Source of the DNA: JAYWGN01 sp043778255
GTDB lineage: Bacteria > Bacteroidota > Bacteroidia > Chitinophagales > Chitinophagaceae
Length of the DNA stretch: 64,000 nucleotides
NCBI GenBank assembly: GCA_043778255.1
Contig: JAYWGN010000046.1
Span: 62,001 to 126,000 of the forward strand
Direction of reading: 5' to 3'
The notes below the pieces were generated by a model, which saw nothing but the letters and a program-made list of their open reading frames with translations, had not been told where the DNA came from and made no database searches. The stretch's first letter is position 1, and every line of letters starts with the position of its first letter. The translations under genes were made by a program, and so were the position numbers. Below, piece after piece: positions 9,077-17,852 of this stretch.

Positions 9077-10048
9077 ATGAACAAATTATTTGTAACCCTT
9101 TTTTTAGTAGCAATTATAAATTTTGCCTTTGGGCAAAAAGAAAAACTTGCATACAAACTTGTAGTTGATAGTTTTGAAACATATTATAATGCTGATAATT
9201 ACGAAGCTATATTTAATTGCTTTACTACCGAAATGAAAAAGGCATTGCCGTTGGAGCAAACAAAAGAATTTTTAAGTGGATTAAAACTAGAAGCAGGAAA
9301 AATTACCAAACGAGCATTTATAAAGTATGATAACAGTTATGCATCGTACAAAACAAATTTTGAAAGATCATTATTTGCTATAAATATTTCAGTTGATAAA
9401 AACTCAAAAATTAATGGACTTTTTGTTGGTCCATTTAAAGAATCAACACTTAAAATAATTGAAAGAAATACCACAAAATTAATACTACCCTTTAAAGACG
9501 AATGGACGGTAATATGGGGTGGCGATACTAAAGAGCAAAATTACCATGTAGAGAGTGTAGCACAAAAAAATGCATTTGATATTGTTATAACTAACGATAA
9601 AGGAAAAACGTATAAAACCGATGGGAAATTAAATGAAGATTATTATGCCTTTGGCAAACAATTATTTGCACCTTGCGATGGTGAAGTTGTATTGGTTGTA
9701 GATGGAGTGAAAGATAATGTACCAGGCATTATGAACCCTATATATGTACCGGGTAATACAGTAATTATAAAAACTGTGAACAATGAATATTTGTTTTTTG
9801 CACATTTTAAGCAACAATCAATTGTAGTAAAGCAAGGGCAAAAAGTAAAGCAAGGTCAGCTATTAGGCTTGTGTGGTAACTCTGGCAACTCATCCGAAGC
9901 ACATTTGCACTTTCACATACAAAACGTTGAGGATATGACTTCGGCTACTGGAGCAAAATGCTATTTTGATAAAATAATAGTAAACGGGCAATTAAAAACT
10001 GACTACTCACCCATACAAAACGAAAAAATAAGTAACGGTAAAAAGTAA
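9077..10048 (+). CDS. Secreted M23 family peptidase
   Basis: A 323-residue exported protein with a signal peptide ending in NFAFGQ. The start at 9077 is chosen over TTG 9044 because it puts the charged N-terminus directly before the hydrophobic core. The N-terminal half looks like a small alpha+beta DUF3887-like domain. The C-terminal half is the LytM/M23 endopeptidase fold: a NAFDIV strand with the zinc-ligand Asp, FAPCDGEVV, YLFFAHF, the VKQGQ repeat segment and the HLHFHIQ zinc motif. The usual HxxxD first ligand is not in its normal spacing; the histidine of NYHVESV may substitute. It probably cuts peptidoglycan cross-links. Confidence 0.85.
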   Translation: MNKLFVTLFLVAIINFAFGQKEKLAYKLVVDSFETYYNADNYEAIFNCFTTEMKKALPLEQTKEFLSGLKLEAGKITKRAFIKYDNSYASYKTNFERSLFAINISVDKNSKINGLFVGPFKESTLKIIERNTTKLILPFKDEWTVIWGGDTKEQNYHVESVAQKNAFDIVITNDKGKTYKTDGKLNEDYYAFGKQLFAPCDGEVVLVVDGVKDNVPGIMNPIYVPGNTVIIKTVNNEYLFFAHFKQQSIVVKQGQKVKQGQLLGLCGNSGNSSEAHLHFHIQNVEDMTSATGAKCYFDKIIVNGQLKTDYSPIQNEKISNGKK

Positions 10049-10220
10049 ATCAATCGTTGACTATTTTAAGATAAAATTTGATTGTTATAATATCAAAATC
10101 CATCAATTAAAAAAAACGTATTTTTATTTGTGATTTAAAATTTACAAATTAGGACGATAACTAGATTGCAAGTATAATTTAAAAGTTTGTAGAAGTCACA
10201 TTTTTTAAATTGATTAAATA

Positions 10221-11684
10221 ATGATTACAAGAATAAAAATTAATGGTTTTAAAAGTCTCCTAAATACGGAATTGTATTTTGGACCATTTACTTGTATTGC
10301 TGGAGCAAATGCTATTGGCAAATCAAATTTTTTCGATGCCATATCTTTTTTATCTAAATTGTCCGATAACACTATATTATATGCTGCAAAATCTATAAGA
10401 AGCGAAGATCAAAAACATTCAAATGTAAAAGATATTTTTTTTAAAAGTGGCAAAGATTATTTAAAAAATATGACTTTTGAAGTAGATATGTTAGTGCCTA
10501 TAAAAGCAGACGATGATTTAGGGCAAGATGCGGAAGCAAGCATTACAAGCTTAAGATACTCACTTGAATTAAAAATGAATGACGATGGTAATAATGAAGG
10601 TCAGCAAATACAAATTGTAAAAGAGGAGTTAGTGCCTATAACAATAACAGATGCAAAAGCTAACTTGTTTTTTTCAAAAGCAGTAGTATGGGAAAAATCT
10701 ACAATAACTGGCAAACGAGCTAAAACTCCATTTATATCAACTAAAGGAGATAAAATAAAATTACATTCTGATTCAAAGGATAAAAACCGAGGTAGAACAA
10801 CAGAGTCAATTGCTTATAAAATGCCACGAACACTCTTATCTAATGTTACAGCTGAGTCGCCTACCGCTTTTTTAGCAAGGCACGAAATGCGTAATTGGGT
10901 ATTGTTACAATTTGAGCCAAGTGCTTTACGACAACCAAATAGTATTCATGAAGTTTTAAACGCCGAAGTTACTGCGAATGGTAGTAATTTACCATCTACT
11001 TTGTACAAATTGCATGCTGAGAAAAAAGAAGAGGATGTATATCAAAAATTAACAAATAAAATGAAAGGACTTGTTAGTGATATTGATGAAATAGAAGTTG
11101 ATAAAGATGAAAAAAGAGATTTACTAACTTTGCAAATTAAGTTTAAAAATGGTTTAGTACTTCCTGCTCAATCTTTGTCAGATGGTACTTTAAGATATTT
11201 GGGGTTAGCAATAATAAAGGAGGATACTAAAAGTAGTGGTCTTATATGTTTAGAAGAACCAGAAAATGGAATTAATCCAAAAAAAATTAAAGAGATGGTT
11301 GAATTACTAAAAGAAATTGCAACCGATACTTATTTTGCAGTTGACGAAAACAACCCATTAAGACAAGTTATAATAAATTCACATTCTCCATTGGTAGTAA
11401 GTATAGTGCCAGACGAAAGTTTATATTTAGCCTCCGAAATTGAAATGTATTCTGAACAATTTAATAAGAAAATAAAATATACCAATTTTAGTGCATTAGG
11501 TGGAACTTGGAAAACAAATAATAACCTAATTAAGACAACAACAAAAGGTGAAATAATTTGCTATTTGGATAATAGTAGTAATAATGACTTATATGAAGAT
11601 GAAGCTAGTAGGGATAATAAAAACAAATCAGTTAGAAGCAATGTTTTATATGATGCAACTCAATTAAAACTAAGTTTTAATTAA
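10221..11684 (+). CDS. AAA family ATPase, RecF/OLD-like, of a two-gene defence-like module
   Basis: A 487-residue ABC-type AAA ATPase of the AAA_21/RloA class. The Walker A loop GANAIGKSN is at about residues 28-36, the signature LSDGT near 319, Walker B ICLEEPENG near 342, and the switch histidine in INSHSPL. A long middle section is lysine-rich and may form coils. Family relatives act as sensors in two-gene anti-phage systems where the partner is a Toprim or RloB-like protein; such a partner follows here with a one-base overlap. A 172-bp AT-rich gap precedes the gene. The defence role is inferred from the pairing. Confidence 0.85.
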   Translation: MITRIKINGFKSLLNTELYFGPFTCIAGANAIGKSNFFDAISFLSKLSDNTILYAAKSIRSEDQKHSNVKDIFFKSGKDYLKNMTFEVDMLVPIKADDDLGQDAEASITSLRYSLELKMNDDGNNEGQQIQIVKEELVPITITDAKANLFFSKAVVWEKSTITGKRAKTPFISTKGDKIKLHSDSKDKNRGRTTESIAYKMPRTLLSNVTAESPTAFLARHEMRNWVLLQFEPSALRQPNSIHEVLNAEVTANGSNLPSTLYKLHAEKKEEDVYQKLTNKMKGLVSDIDEIEVDKDEKRDLLTLQIKFKNGLVLPAQSLSDGTLRYLGLAIIKEDTKSSGLICLEEPENGINPKKIKEMVELLKEIATDTYFAVDENNPLRQVIINSHSPLVVSIVPDESLYLASEIEMYSEQFNKKIKYTNFSALGGTWKTNNNLIKTTTKGEIICYLDNSSNNDLYEDEASRDNKNKSVRSNVLYDATQLKLSFN

Positions 11685-12322
11685 TGAAATCGCTAAACTT
11701 TACACTTATTGCGGATGGTCGTTCCGATAAAACTCTTATTCATATAATTAAATGGTCTTTGGATAATTTATTTCCCACATTAGCCAATAATGGAGTATTT
11801 GCAGACTTTGGGCCTTTAAAAAATCCACCAGCAAAAGGAGATATTGCTAATCAAATTGCTGAAGCAAAAAAGTATTATCCATTTGATTTAATAATTTATC
11901 ACCGAGATGCTGAAATTATTTCTAATACAATAATTAATCAGCGGAAAGAGGAGGTTTTAAAGTTTGCAGGGATTGTTGATAATTTAATTTGTATAGTACC
12001 TATTGTGATGATGGAAGCTTGGTTATTATTTGATGAACTGTCTATTAAAAAAGCTGCAGAAAATAGAAACTATAAGGGTAAAATACAGCTGCCCTCTTCA
12101 AAAGTTATTGAAAATGAGAGAGAGCCTAAAAAACTTTTACAAGATTTACTTAAAACAGTAAGTTGTAAAACAAAAAGAAATTTAAAAACTTTTAACATTA
12201 ATAAAGCTATTCAGTTAGTAGCAGAAAACATAACGGATTTTAGTCCATTAAGAAATTTAACTGCATTTAATGTATTTGAGAATGATTTAAAAAATGCCGT
12301 AAACATTTTTTTAAATAAGTAA
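11684..12322 (+). CDS. Toprim-like DUF4276/RloB-type partner of the AAA ATPase
   Basis: A 212-residue protein coupled to the ATPase by TAATG. Its layout resembles DUF4276/RloB proteins, which have a Toprim-like fold: a first strand ending in ADGRSDK (residues 10-16, replacing the usual EGxxE), an acidic HRDAE after a hydrophobic strand (73-77) and a MMEAWLLFD helix (109-117) equivalent to the PxxExWLL segment of that family. By analogy with RloAB and PARIS-like pairs it would be the effector, perhaps a nuclease, but the first acidic residue is Asp rather than Glu. The family assignment is tentative; the operon pairing is certain. Confidence 0.6.
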   Translation: MKSLNFTLIADGRSDKTLIHIIKWSLDNLFPTLANNGVFADFGPLKNPPAKGDIANQIAEAKKYYPFDLIIYHRDAEIISNTIINQRKEEVLKFAGIVDNLICIVPIVMMEAWLLFDELSIKKAAENRNYKGKIQLPSSKVIENEREPKKLLQDLLKTVSCKTKRNLKTFNINKAIQLVAENITDFSPLRNLTAFNVFENDLKNAVNIFLNK

Positions 12323-12348
12323 GTACTTAGTTTAAAATAACTACTCAT

Positions 12349-13350
12349 TTGAACATCACAACTCCAAATTATAAACCCCTCACTCCTACTCCCCTATTGG
12401 GAGCTGGGGGAGCTACAGGAACAATCCTCCTTACTGGTGGTGCAGGTTTTATAGGCAATAGCATTTTACAACAACTAAATGCTAATGGAATTGATAATGT
12501 AATAGTAGTTGATAACCTTAACCATAACGAAAAAAAACAAAATTTAAGCAATTGTAAATACAGTTTGTATTACGACAAAAATTTATTTTTAAGTATATTG
12601 CCTACACTTAACAATGTAACTGCAATACTACACCAAGGTGCTTGTAGCAGCACTACTGAGGCTGATGCTGATTATTTGCAGCACAACAATGTAGCTTACT
12701 CCAAAGCATTATTGCACTATGCAATAGATCATAATATACCATTTATATATGCCTCAAGTGCTTCCGTTTATGGCAACGGAACTTTGGGCTTTAACGATGC
12801 AAGTAATAACTACCAACCAATTAACGGGTATGCATATTCCAAATTAGAATTTGATAAATATGTAACAGCTATAATTACTACACATCAACCCACTAATAAA
12901 ATTATTGGTTTGCGTTACTTTAATGTATATGGCTACGGTGAGGCTCATAAAGGTACTATGGCAAGTGTGGTATTCAAATTTTACCAACAGTATTTGCAAA
13001 CTAAAACTATCCAATTGTTTGATGGTAGCAACGCTATATTAAGAGATTTTGTACATGTTGATGATGTGGTGGCTGTAAATTTATTTTGTTTACAACTTCA
13101 TGTACCTAACGGCATATATAATGTAGGTACAGGCAAAGCCGAAAGTTTTGTAGCATTGGCCAATGCATTTACCCATACTATAACCGATGCAAAGTTGGAG
13201 TATATACCTTTCCCTCAACTACTTAAAAATAAATACCAATACTTTACCGAAGCAACCATTGAAAAGTTAAAAGCCGTTGGTTATACCATGCCATTTAAAA
13301 CTGTAGCACAAGGTGTACAACAATATTGTGAAATGCTTTTGAAAAAATAG
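12349..13350 (+). CDS. hldD: ADP-L-glycero-D-manno-heptose 6-epimerase
   Basis: An SDR that completes ADP-heptose synthesis by inverting C6. Core motifs are TGGAGFIGNS, HQGACSSTTEADADY, a Y-x3-K as YAYSKLEFDKY and RYFNVYGYGEAHKGTMASV, the HldD hallmark. The protein is 333 residues, with about 24 residues before the Rossmann strand, where homologues have only one or two. Those residues (PLTPTPLLGAGGATG) are encoded by a GC-rich inverted-repeat segment. TTG 12349 gives the full extension; TTG 12397 would give a shorter and more normal N-terminus. There is no ATG before the Rossmann motif. Confidence 0.93.
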   Translation: MNITTPNYKPLTPTPLLGAGGATGTILLTGGAGFIGNSILQQLNANGIDNVIVVDNLNHNEKKQNLSNCKYSLYYDKNLFLSILPTLNNVTAILHQGACSSTTEADADYLQHNNVAYSKALLHYAIDHNIPFIYASSASVYGNGTLGFNDASNNYQPINGYAYSKLEFDKYVTAIITTHQPTNKIIGLRYFNVYGYGEAHKGTMASVVFKFYQQYLQTKTIQLFDGSNAILRDFVHVDDVVAVNLFCLQLHVPNGIYNVGTGKAESFVALANAFTHTITDAKLEYIPFPQLLKNKYQYFTEATIEKLKAVGYTMPFKTVAQGVQQYCEMLLKK

Positions 13351-13395
13351 TAGTTTAGCATACAACATTTTACTTAAAATTATTAAAATTAAATA

Positions 13396-14322
13396 GTGGA
13401 AAAAAAATCTAAAATATATATTGCTGGCCATAAAGGTATGGTGGGCAGTGCCATACATCGCAATTTGGTAGCTAATGGGTATACTAATATTATATATAAA
13501 ACTTCGGGTGAGTTGGACTTGAAAAACCAAGTTGCTGTTGCTCAATTTTTTGAACAGGAAAAGCCTGAATACGTTTTTTTGGCGGCAGCCAAAGTAGGTG
13601 GCATAATGGCTAATAGTACCTACCGAGCCGATTTTATATACGAAAATTTGCAAATACAAAATAACGTAATTCACCAATCATACTTAAGTGGCGTTGCCAA
13701 ATTAATGTTTTTGGGTAGTAGTTGTATTTACCCAAAGTTAGCCCCTCAGCCACTTAAAGAGGAATACTTGCTTACTGGCTTATTAGAGGAAACTAACGAG
13801 CCTTATGCAATTGCAAAAATAGCAGGTATTAAAATGTGTGATGCCTACCGAAGCCAATACGGCTGCAACTTTGTAAGTGTAATGCCAACTAATTTGTATG
13901 GGCCTAACGATAATTACGATATTAAAACATCACATGTATTGCCAGCACTAATTCGTAGGTTTCATGAAGCTAAAGTAAACAACCAAGTTATAGTAATTAT
14001 ATGGGGTACTGGTAGGCCACTACGAGAGTTTTTGCATGCTAACGATATGGCCGATGCCTGTGTATATTTAATGAATAATTATAACGAGGAAGGGTTGGTT
14101 AATATTGGTACTGGTGTTGATATTTCTATACATGATTTGGCTTTGCTTGTACAAAAAATTGTAGGCTACAATGGATCAATTGGTTTCGATTATGGCCAGC
14201 CCGATGGCACACCACGTAAACTTATGGATGTAAGCAAACTGCATAACCTCGGTTGGAAACATACTATTGAATTGGAGCAGGGAATAACAGAAGTGTATCA
14301 ACAGCATTTTTTACAAAACTAA
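13396..14322 (+). CDS. fcl: GDP-L-fucose synthase
   Basis: The 308-residue epimerase-reductase turns GDP-4-keto-6-deoxymannose from Gmd into GDP-L-fucose. It shows GHKGMVGSAI at the NADP site, AAKVGGIMANSTYRADF, the catalytic GSSCIYP serine/cysteine region and PYAIAKIAGIKMC with the Y-x3-K pair, followed by PTNLYGPNDNY and the HVLPALIRRFHEAK segment. All are diagnostic for WcaG/Fcl. GTG at 13396 is the start, following an A/T-rich leader. It sits between hldD and the CpsB-type phosphatase. With gmd present in the same locus, the cell can make GDP-fucose for the surface glycan. Confidence 0.95.
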   Translation: MEKKSKIYIAGHKGMVGSAIHRNLVANGYTNIIYKTSGELDLKNQVAVAQFFEQEKPEYVFLAAAKVGGIMANSTYRADFIYENLQIQNNVIHQSYLSGVAKLMFLGSSCIYPKLAPQPLKEEYLLTGLLEETNEPYAIAKIAGIKMCDAYRSQYGCNFVSVMPTNLYGPNDNYDIKTSHVLPALIRRFHEAKVNNQVIVIIWGTGRPLREFLHANDMADACVYLMNNYNEEGLVNIGTGVDISIHDLALLVQKIVGYNGSIGFDYGQPDGTPRKLMDVSKLHNLGWKHTIELEQGITEVYQQHFLQN

Positions 14323-14331
14323 ATAACATAA

Positions 14332-15084
14332 ATGTTTTCTTTTTTTAACAAAAAAAACGGCAGCAATGCCATACCTACGGCTAGTTTGGCTTCATTACAG
14401 TGCGATATGCATTCTCATATATTACCCGGTATTGATGATGGTTCGCCTGATGTAGAAACCTCCCTCACCCTTATAAAAAGTATGGTGGCTAATGGCTTTA
14501 CTAAGCTAGTGTGTACACCCCATATATACAAAGAAATATACCCCAATACGCCACTTACAATTGAGGCAGCTTATCAATTGCTATTACCTCATGTACAACA
14601 ACATTTCCCAACTGTGCAATTGAGTTATGCGGCTGAGTATTATATGGACGACTTTTTTGAACAGGCATTAGCTAACAATGAAAAATTACTGACCGTACAT
14701 AATAATTGGGTACTAGTGGAGCATTCGTTTATGCAGCCTCCACCTGAGTTAAAAACAATATTATTCAACATGCAAATGGCAGGTTATACACCTATATTAG
14801 CACACCCCGAAAGGTACGAATTTTTTAAAAAAAACTTAAAAGCTTACGATGATTTATATGATATTGGTTGCATATTCCAACTCAATATATTATCGCTAAT
14901 TGGTTACTATGGCAAAGTACCACAGGAGTTAGCTAGGTACTTAATAGAACGTAAGTATGTAAAATTGTTAGGGTCAGATATGCACCATTTTAAACATAAG
15001 GATGCCATGCAGCATGTTGACGGTAATAAATTATTGGCTGAGTTGCTACAACAAAATCAATTGCTTAATAGCGAAATGCTGTAA
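14332..15084 (+). CDS. PHP-type tyrosine-protein phosphatase (CpsB/YwqE family)
   Basis: A 250-residue metal-dependent phosphatase that in related loci dephosphorylates the BY-kinase controlling capsule or exopolysaccharide export. The PHP signatures are clear: CDMHSHILPGIDDGSPD (first metal-binding HxH and DDG), CTPHIYKEIYPN, the AEYYMDD strand, LAHPERYEFF and GSDMHHFKH. Length is normal. No BY-kinase or Wza/Wzc gene is visible in the window, so its partner must lie elsewhere. It begins 9 bp after fcl and ends 12 bp before the GT4, consistent with one operon. Confidence 0.9.
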   Translation: MFSFFNKKNGSNAIPTASLASLQCDMHSHILPGIDDGSPDVETSLTLIKSMVANGFTKLVCTPHIYKEIYPNTPLTIEAAYQLLLPHVQQHFPTVQLSYAAEYYMDDFFEQALANNEKLLTVHNNWVLVEHSFMQPPPELKTILFNMQMAGYTPILAHPERYEFFKKNLKAYDDLYDIGCIFQLNILSLIGYYGKVPQELARYLIERKYVKLLGSDMHHFKHKDAMQHVDGNKLLAELLQQNQLLNSEML

Positions 15085-15096
15085 AAGAATTAGTGA

Positions 15097-16275
15097 TTGA
15101 AAAAAGTAGTTATAATTCATAATAGGTTAGTAATTGGTGGGCCAGCAGTGGCTATTGCCGAATTAATAAACCAATTACATAGTCAATTTGAGTTTCATTT
15201 AATAGTAGGTATGCCCTTGCCCGATGAGGAAGATGCTGCCTATTTATTTACACCTATACCCAACCTGACTATTACTTATTTGCAAACTATGCATCGTATG
15301 CCTAGCTTGTATAGCGACTATAAGGCTTACCTACAATTATACAATATAATTAAAACCATAGCACCCGATGTAGTACATACACATGGCACTAAACCTGGTA
15401 TATTAGGGCGTTTGGTGGCACAGCGGCTTAATGTTCATACAATTATTCACACTTACCACGGTCATATATTTCACTCCTATTTTAGTAAGGTTGTTTCTAC
15501 TATTATAGTACGAGTTGAAAAATATTTGGCAAAGCATACTACATACATAATTGCCATTTCTAACATTTTAAAAAAAGAAATAGTTGACAATTATAAAATT
15601 GCTAGTAACCAACAAACTGTAATTATTCCGTTGGGCTTATCCTTGCAACATTTTGCACAAAGTGCAGGTGAAAAACGAAAACTATTTAGACAAAAATATA
15701 ATGTAACCAACTCACAAACAGCCATAGGTATAGTAGGACGAATAACGGCTATTAAAAACATGGGAATGTATGTTGATGTAATTAAGCAATGTAGCAGGCT
15801 ACCCAATTTTGATTCACTTAAATTTTTTATAATTGGCGATGGTGATAAAAAAAACAGTTTGCAACAACAATTGCAAAAAGCACAATTGAACTTTACAACT
15901 AGTAATAACCGTAACGATAGTAACATAATATTTACATCGTGGATAAAAGCAACAGACGAAATAATGAATGGCTTAGATATACTTTGCCTAACCTCACTTA
16001 ACGAAGGTACACCAGTTACAATAATAGAAGCAATGGCAGCACAAAAGCCAGTAATAACCACCAATGCAGGCAGCGTAACTGATATAGTAAAGCATAATAC
16101 AAACGGTATAGTAACTGAACTAAACAATATAAACACATTTACCAATGCAGTACAACTATTGGTAACCAATAAGGCACTTTGTGCCAAAATGGGACTCAAT
16201 GGTTACAACTTTGTACTACAACATTTTGACCCTGCAAAAAGAGCAAACGAAATTGCTACACTGTACAATAATTAA
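15097..16275 (+). CDS. Glycosyltransferase family 4
   Basis: A GT-B fold retaining transferase of 392 residues. The N-terminal domain has the GGPAVAIAELI acceptor loop and VHTHGTKPGILGRL. The C-terminal domain has GIVGRITAIKNM, a FFIIGDGDKKNSL strand-loop and the donor-binding NEGTPVTIIEAMAAQKPVI with the E-x7-E pair. The final NAGSVTDIVKHNTNGI segment is also typical. TTG 15097 is the start, as later codons would remove the first strand. It is the last gene of the polysaccharide locus and is followed by the AT-rich leader of the MerR regulator. Sugar specificity is unknown. Confidence 0.92.
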   Translation: MKKVVIIHNRLVIGGPAVAIAELINQLHSQFEFHLIVGMPLPDEEDAAYLFTPIPNLTITYLQTMHRMPSLYSDYKAYLQLYNIIKTIAPDVVHTHGTKPGILGRLVAQRLNVHTIIHTYHGHIFHSYFSKVVSTIIVRVEKYLAKHTTYIIAISNILKKEIVDNYKIASNQQTVIIPLGLSLQHFAQSAGEKRKLFRQKYNVTNSQTAIGIVGRITAIKNMGMYVDVIKQCSRLPNFDSLKFFIIGDGDKKNSLQQQLQKAQLNFTTSNNRNDSNIIFTSWIKATDEIMNGLDILCLTSLNEGTPVTIIEAMAAQKPVITTNAGSVTDIVKHNTNGIVTELNNINTFTNAVQLLVTNKALCAKMGLNGYNFVLQHFDPAKRANEIATLYNN

Positions 16276-16291
16276 CTTTTTAATACAAAAC

Positions 16292-16302
16292 ATTAAACAA
16301 AA
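16292..16302 (+). promoter_or_regulatory. ATTAAACAAAA element upstream of the MerR-B12 regulator
   Basis: The 11-bp sequence ATTAAACAAAA lies 38 bp before the regulator start. Identical copies occur twice before the ECF sigma gene. This suggests autoregulation by the regulator, but AT-rich chance matches cannot be excluded. Confidence 0.35.
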
Positions 16303-16339
16303 CTATATATAAATTGTAATAGTATTTAATTGAATAACG

Positions 16340-17218
16340 ATGAATACATTTACAATTAAAGACTTGGAAACCTTGTCGGGCATAAAGGCTCACACCATAC
16401 GAATGTGGGAACAAAGATATGCCTTGCTTACACCACAACGTACTAGTACCAACATAAGATATTATAGTAACGACGAGTTAAAAAATTTATTAAACATTGC
16501 CTTGTTAAATAAATATGGATATAAAATATCGCATATTACTAACATGACTGCAGTGCAGCTGAAAGAAAAAATACTTTCGCTTAACAATAGTGAAGCCTTG
16601 CTAGAACGGCTACTGGTGGAGCTTATACAGTATATGGTGGATATGGATATGGATAGTTTTGAAACCGTACTAAATAAATACATAGCTCAAAAAGGAATTG
16701 AAAGATCAATAACTCAAATATTATTTCCTTTTTTAGAAAAAATAGGAATACTATGGCAAACTGATAATGTAAACCCAGCACAGGAGCATTTGGTAACCAA
16801 TATAGTAAGGCAAAAGCTTATAATGGGAATAGAAAATGTAGTACCATTTGGCACTAATAATAAATCAGTATTATTGTTTATGCCCGAAGGCGAACACCAC
16901 GAAATTGGATTGCTATACGTAAATTTTATAATGAAATCGAAAGGTATAAAAACTATATACCTTGGTGCTAACATACCTGTAAATGATTTGACCCAACTAG
17001 TAAAACTTAAAAAACCTGACTACATATACACCCACATTACATCAATACATGGCGGTGCCAGTTTCGATAAGTTTTTGGTACAGTGTAAACACCATTTGCC
17101 CAGTAGTAGAATAGTAATTAGCGGATTAGCTGCTCAGCAATATAGTAAGCCAGTGGCTGCTAACGTTACACTTAAAAAGTCAATAATACAGGTTATGGAT
17201 TTTATAGTGAACATTTAA
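16340..17218 (+). CDS. MerR family B12-binding regulator, CarH/LitR type
   Basis: A 292-residue regulator with an N-terminal MerR winged helix (FTIKDLETLSGIKAHTIRMWEQRY, with recognition-helix Arg and Trp), a middle four-helix B12-capping domain and a C-terminal Rossmann-type cobalamin domain. The photoreceptor determinants are present: W139-x9-E149-H150 in the cap and E185-x-H187-x-x-G190, the ExHxxG variant used by CarH/LitR, with H187 as lower axial ligand. In that family the AdoCbl-bound tetramer represses carotenoid genes in the dark and falls apart in light. An ECF sigma gene and crt genes follow directly. Light control here is inferred from motifs and context. Confidence 0.88.
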   Translation: MNTFTIKDLETLSGIKAHTIRMWEQRYALLTPQRTSTNIRYYSNDELKNLLNIALLNKYGYKISHITNMTAVQLKEKILSLNNSEALLERLLVELIQYMVDMDMDSFETVLNKYIAQKGIERSITQILFPFLEKIGILWQTDNVNPAQEHLVTNIVRQKLIMGIENVVPFGTNNKSVLLFMPEGEHHEIGLLYVNFIMKSKGIKTIYLGANIPVNDLTQLVKLKKPDYIYTHITSIHGGASFDKFLVQCKHHLPSSRIVISGLAAQQYSKPVAANVTLKKSIIQVMDFIVNI

Positions 17219-17259
17219 TTTTTTTGGTTAAATATTCTGTTTAAGGTTTTTAAAAATAA

Positions 17260-17325
17260 ATTAAACAAAAATTTGGAAAATACAATTTTCTTTGTTTAAC
17301 TTTGCTGTATAAAAATTAAACAAAA
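17260..17325. promoter_or_regulatory. Cluster of TTAAACAAA repeats over the ECF sigma promoter
   Basis: ATTAAACAAAA occurs at 17260-17270 and 17315-17325, and its exact inverse TTTGTTTAA at 17291-17299, overlapping the predicted -7 box. Spacing between the first and last copies is 55 bp. This is a plausible operator array for the adjacent MerR-B12 regulator. Confidence 0.4.
17272..17304 (+). promoter_or_regulatory. Bacteroidota-type -33/-7 promoter for the ECF sigma gene
   Basis: TTTG at 17272-17275 and TAACTTTG at 17297-17304 match the TTTG/TAnnTTTG consensus with a 21-bp spacer. The predicted transcript start is about 17311, giving a leader of roughly 14 nt. Confidence 0.6.
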
Positions 17326-17852
17326 TGAGTGTAGTAGAATTTAATCAAATGTTGTTACACAATACTGAATTTTTAAAGCCATTTGCTGTAACACTAACCC
17401 ACGACCACGATAAGGCTAAGGATTTAATACAAGAAACAATGTTTAGAGCCTTATTGAACAAAGAAAAATATAGAACAGGCACCAATATAAAGGCATGGTT
17501 ATACACCATAATGCGTAATATATTTATAAATGATTACCGTCGCCGCTCTAAGCAAAATGTAATATTTGATAGTACACCAAATGAATATTTTATAAATTCA
17601 TCGGTTAATATAGTGCATAACGATGCAGTTTCAAAAATGAACGAAAAAGAAATTTGGGGAGCTATACAAAAGTTGCCTGAAATATTTAAGCATCCTTTTT
17701 TACTATATTTTAATGGATATAAGTATCAAGATATTGCAACAGATTTGAGAGAACCATTAGGAACAATAAAAAGTAGAATACACTTTGCCCGTAAGCTATT
17801 GAAAAATTATATAACTAAGAAAGAAAACTACGGAATGCTTTCAACTAATTAA
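17325..17852 (+). CDS. ECF RNA polymerase sigma factor of the carotenoid locus
   Basis: A 175-residue sigma-70 factor with region 2 (KDLIQETMFRALLNKEKYRTGTN, then KAWLYTIMRNIFINDYRR, the -10 binding helix) and region 4 (LPEIFKHPFLLYFNGYKYQDIA with the LGTIKSRIHFARKLL recognition helix). No anti-sigma gene is adjacent, unlike the ECF at 58 kb. It lies between a CarH-type regulator and crtI, an arrangement seen in other light-induced carotenoid systems, where the regulator represses the sigma gene and the sigma factor transcribes crt genes. That hierarchy is inferred here. The stop falls within a TTAATAA heptad run. Confidence 0.88.
   Translation: MSVVEFNQMLLHNTEFLKPFAVTLTHDHDKAKDLIQETMFRALLNKEKYRTGTNIKAWLYTIMRNIFINDYRRRSKQNVIFDSTPNEYFINSSVNIVHNDAVSKMNEKEIWGAIQKLPEIFKHPFLLYFNGYKYQDIATDLREPLGTIKSRIHFARKLLKNYITKKENYGMLSTN

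Noticed and set aside
15591..16199. Minus-strand open frame of 202 codons opposite the GT4 gene
   Set aside because: Shadow of the GT4 gene, which carries all family motifs.
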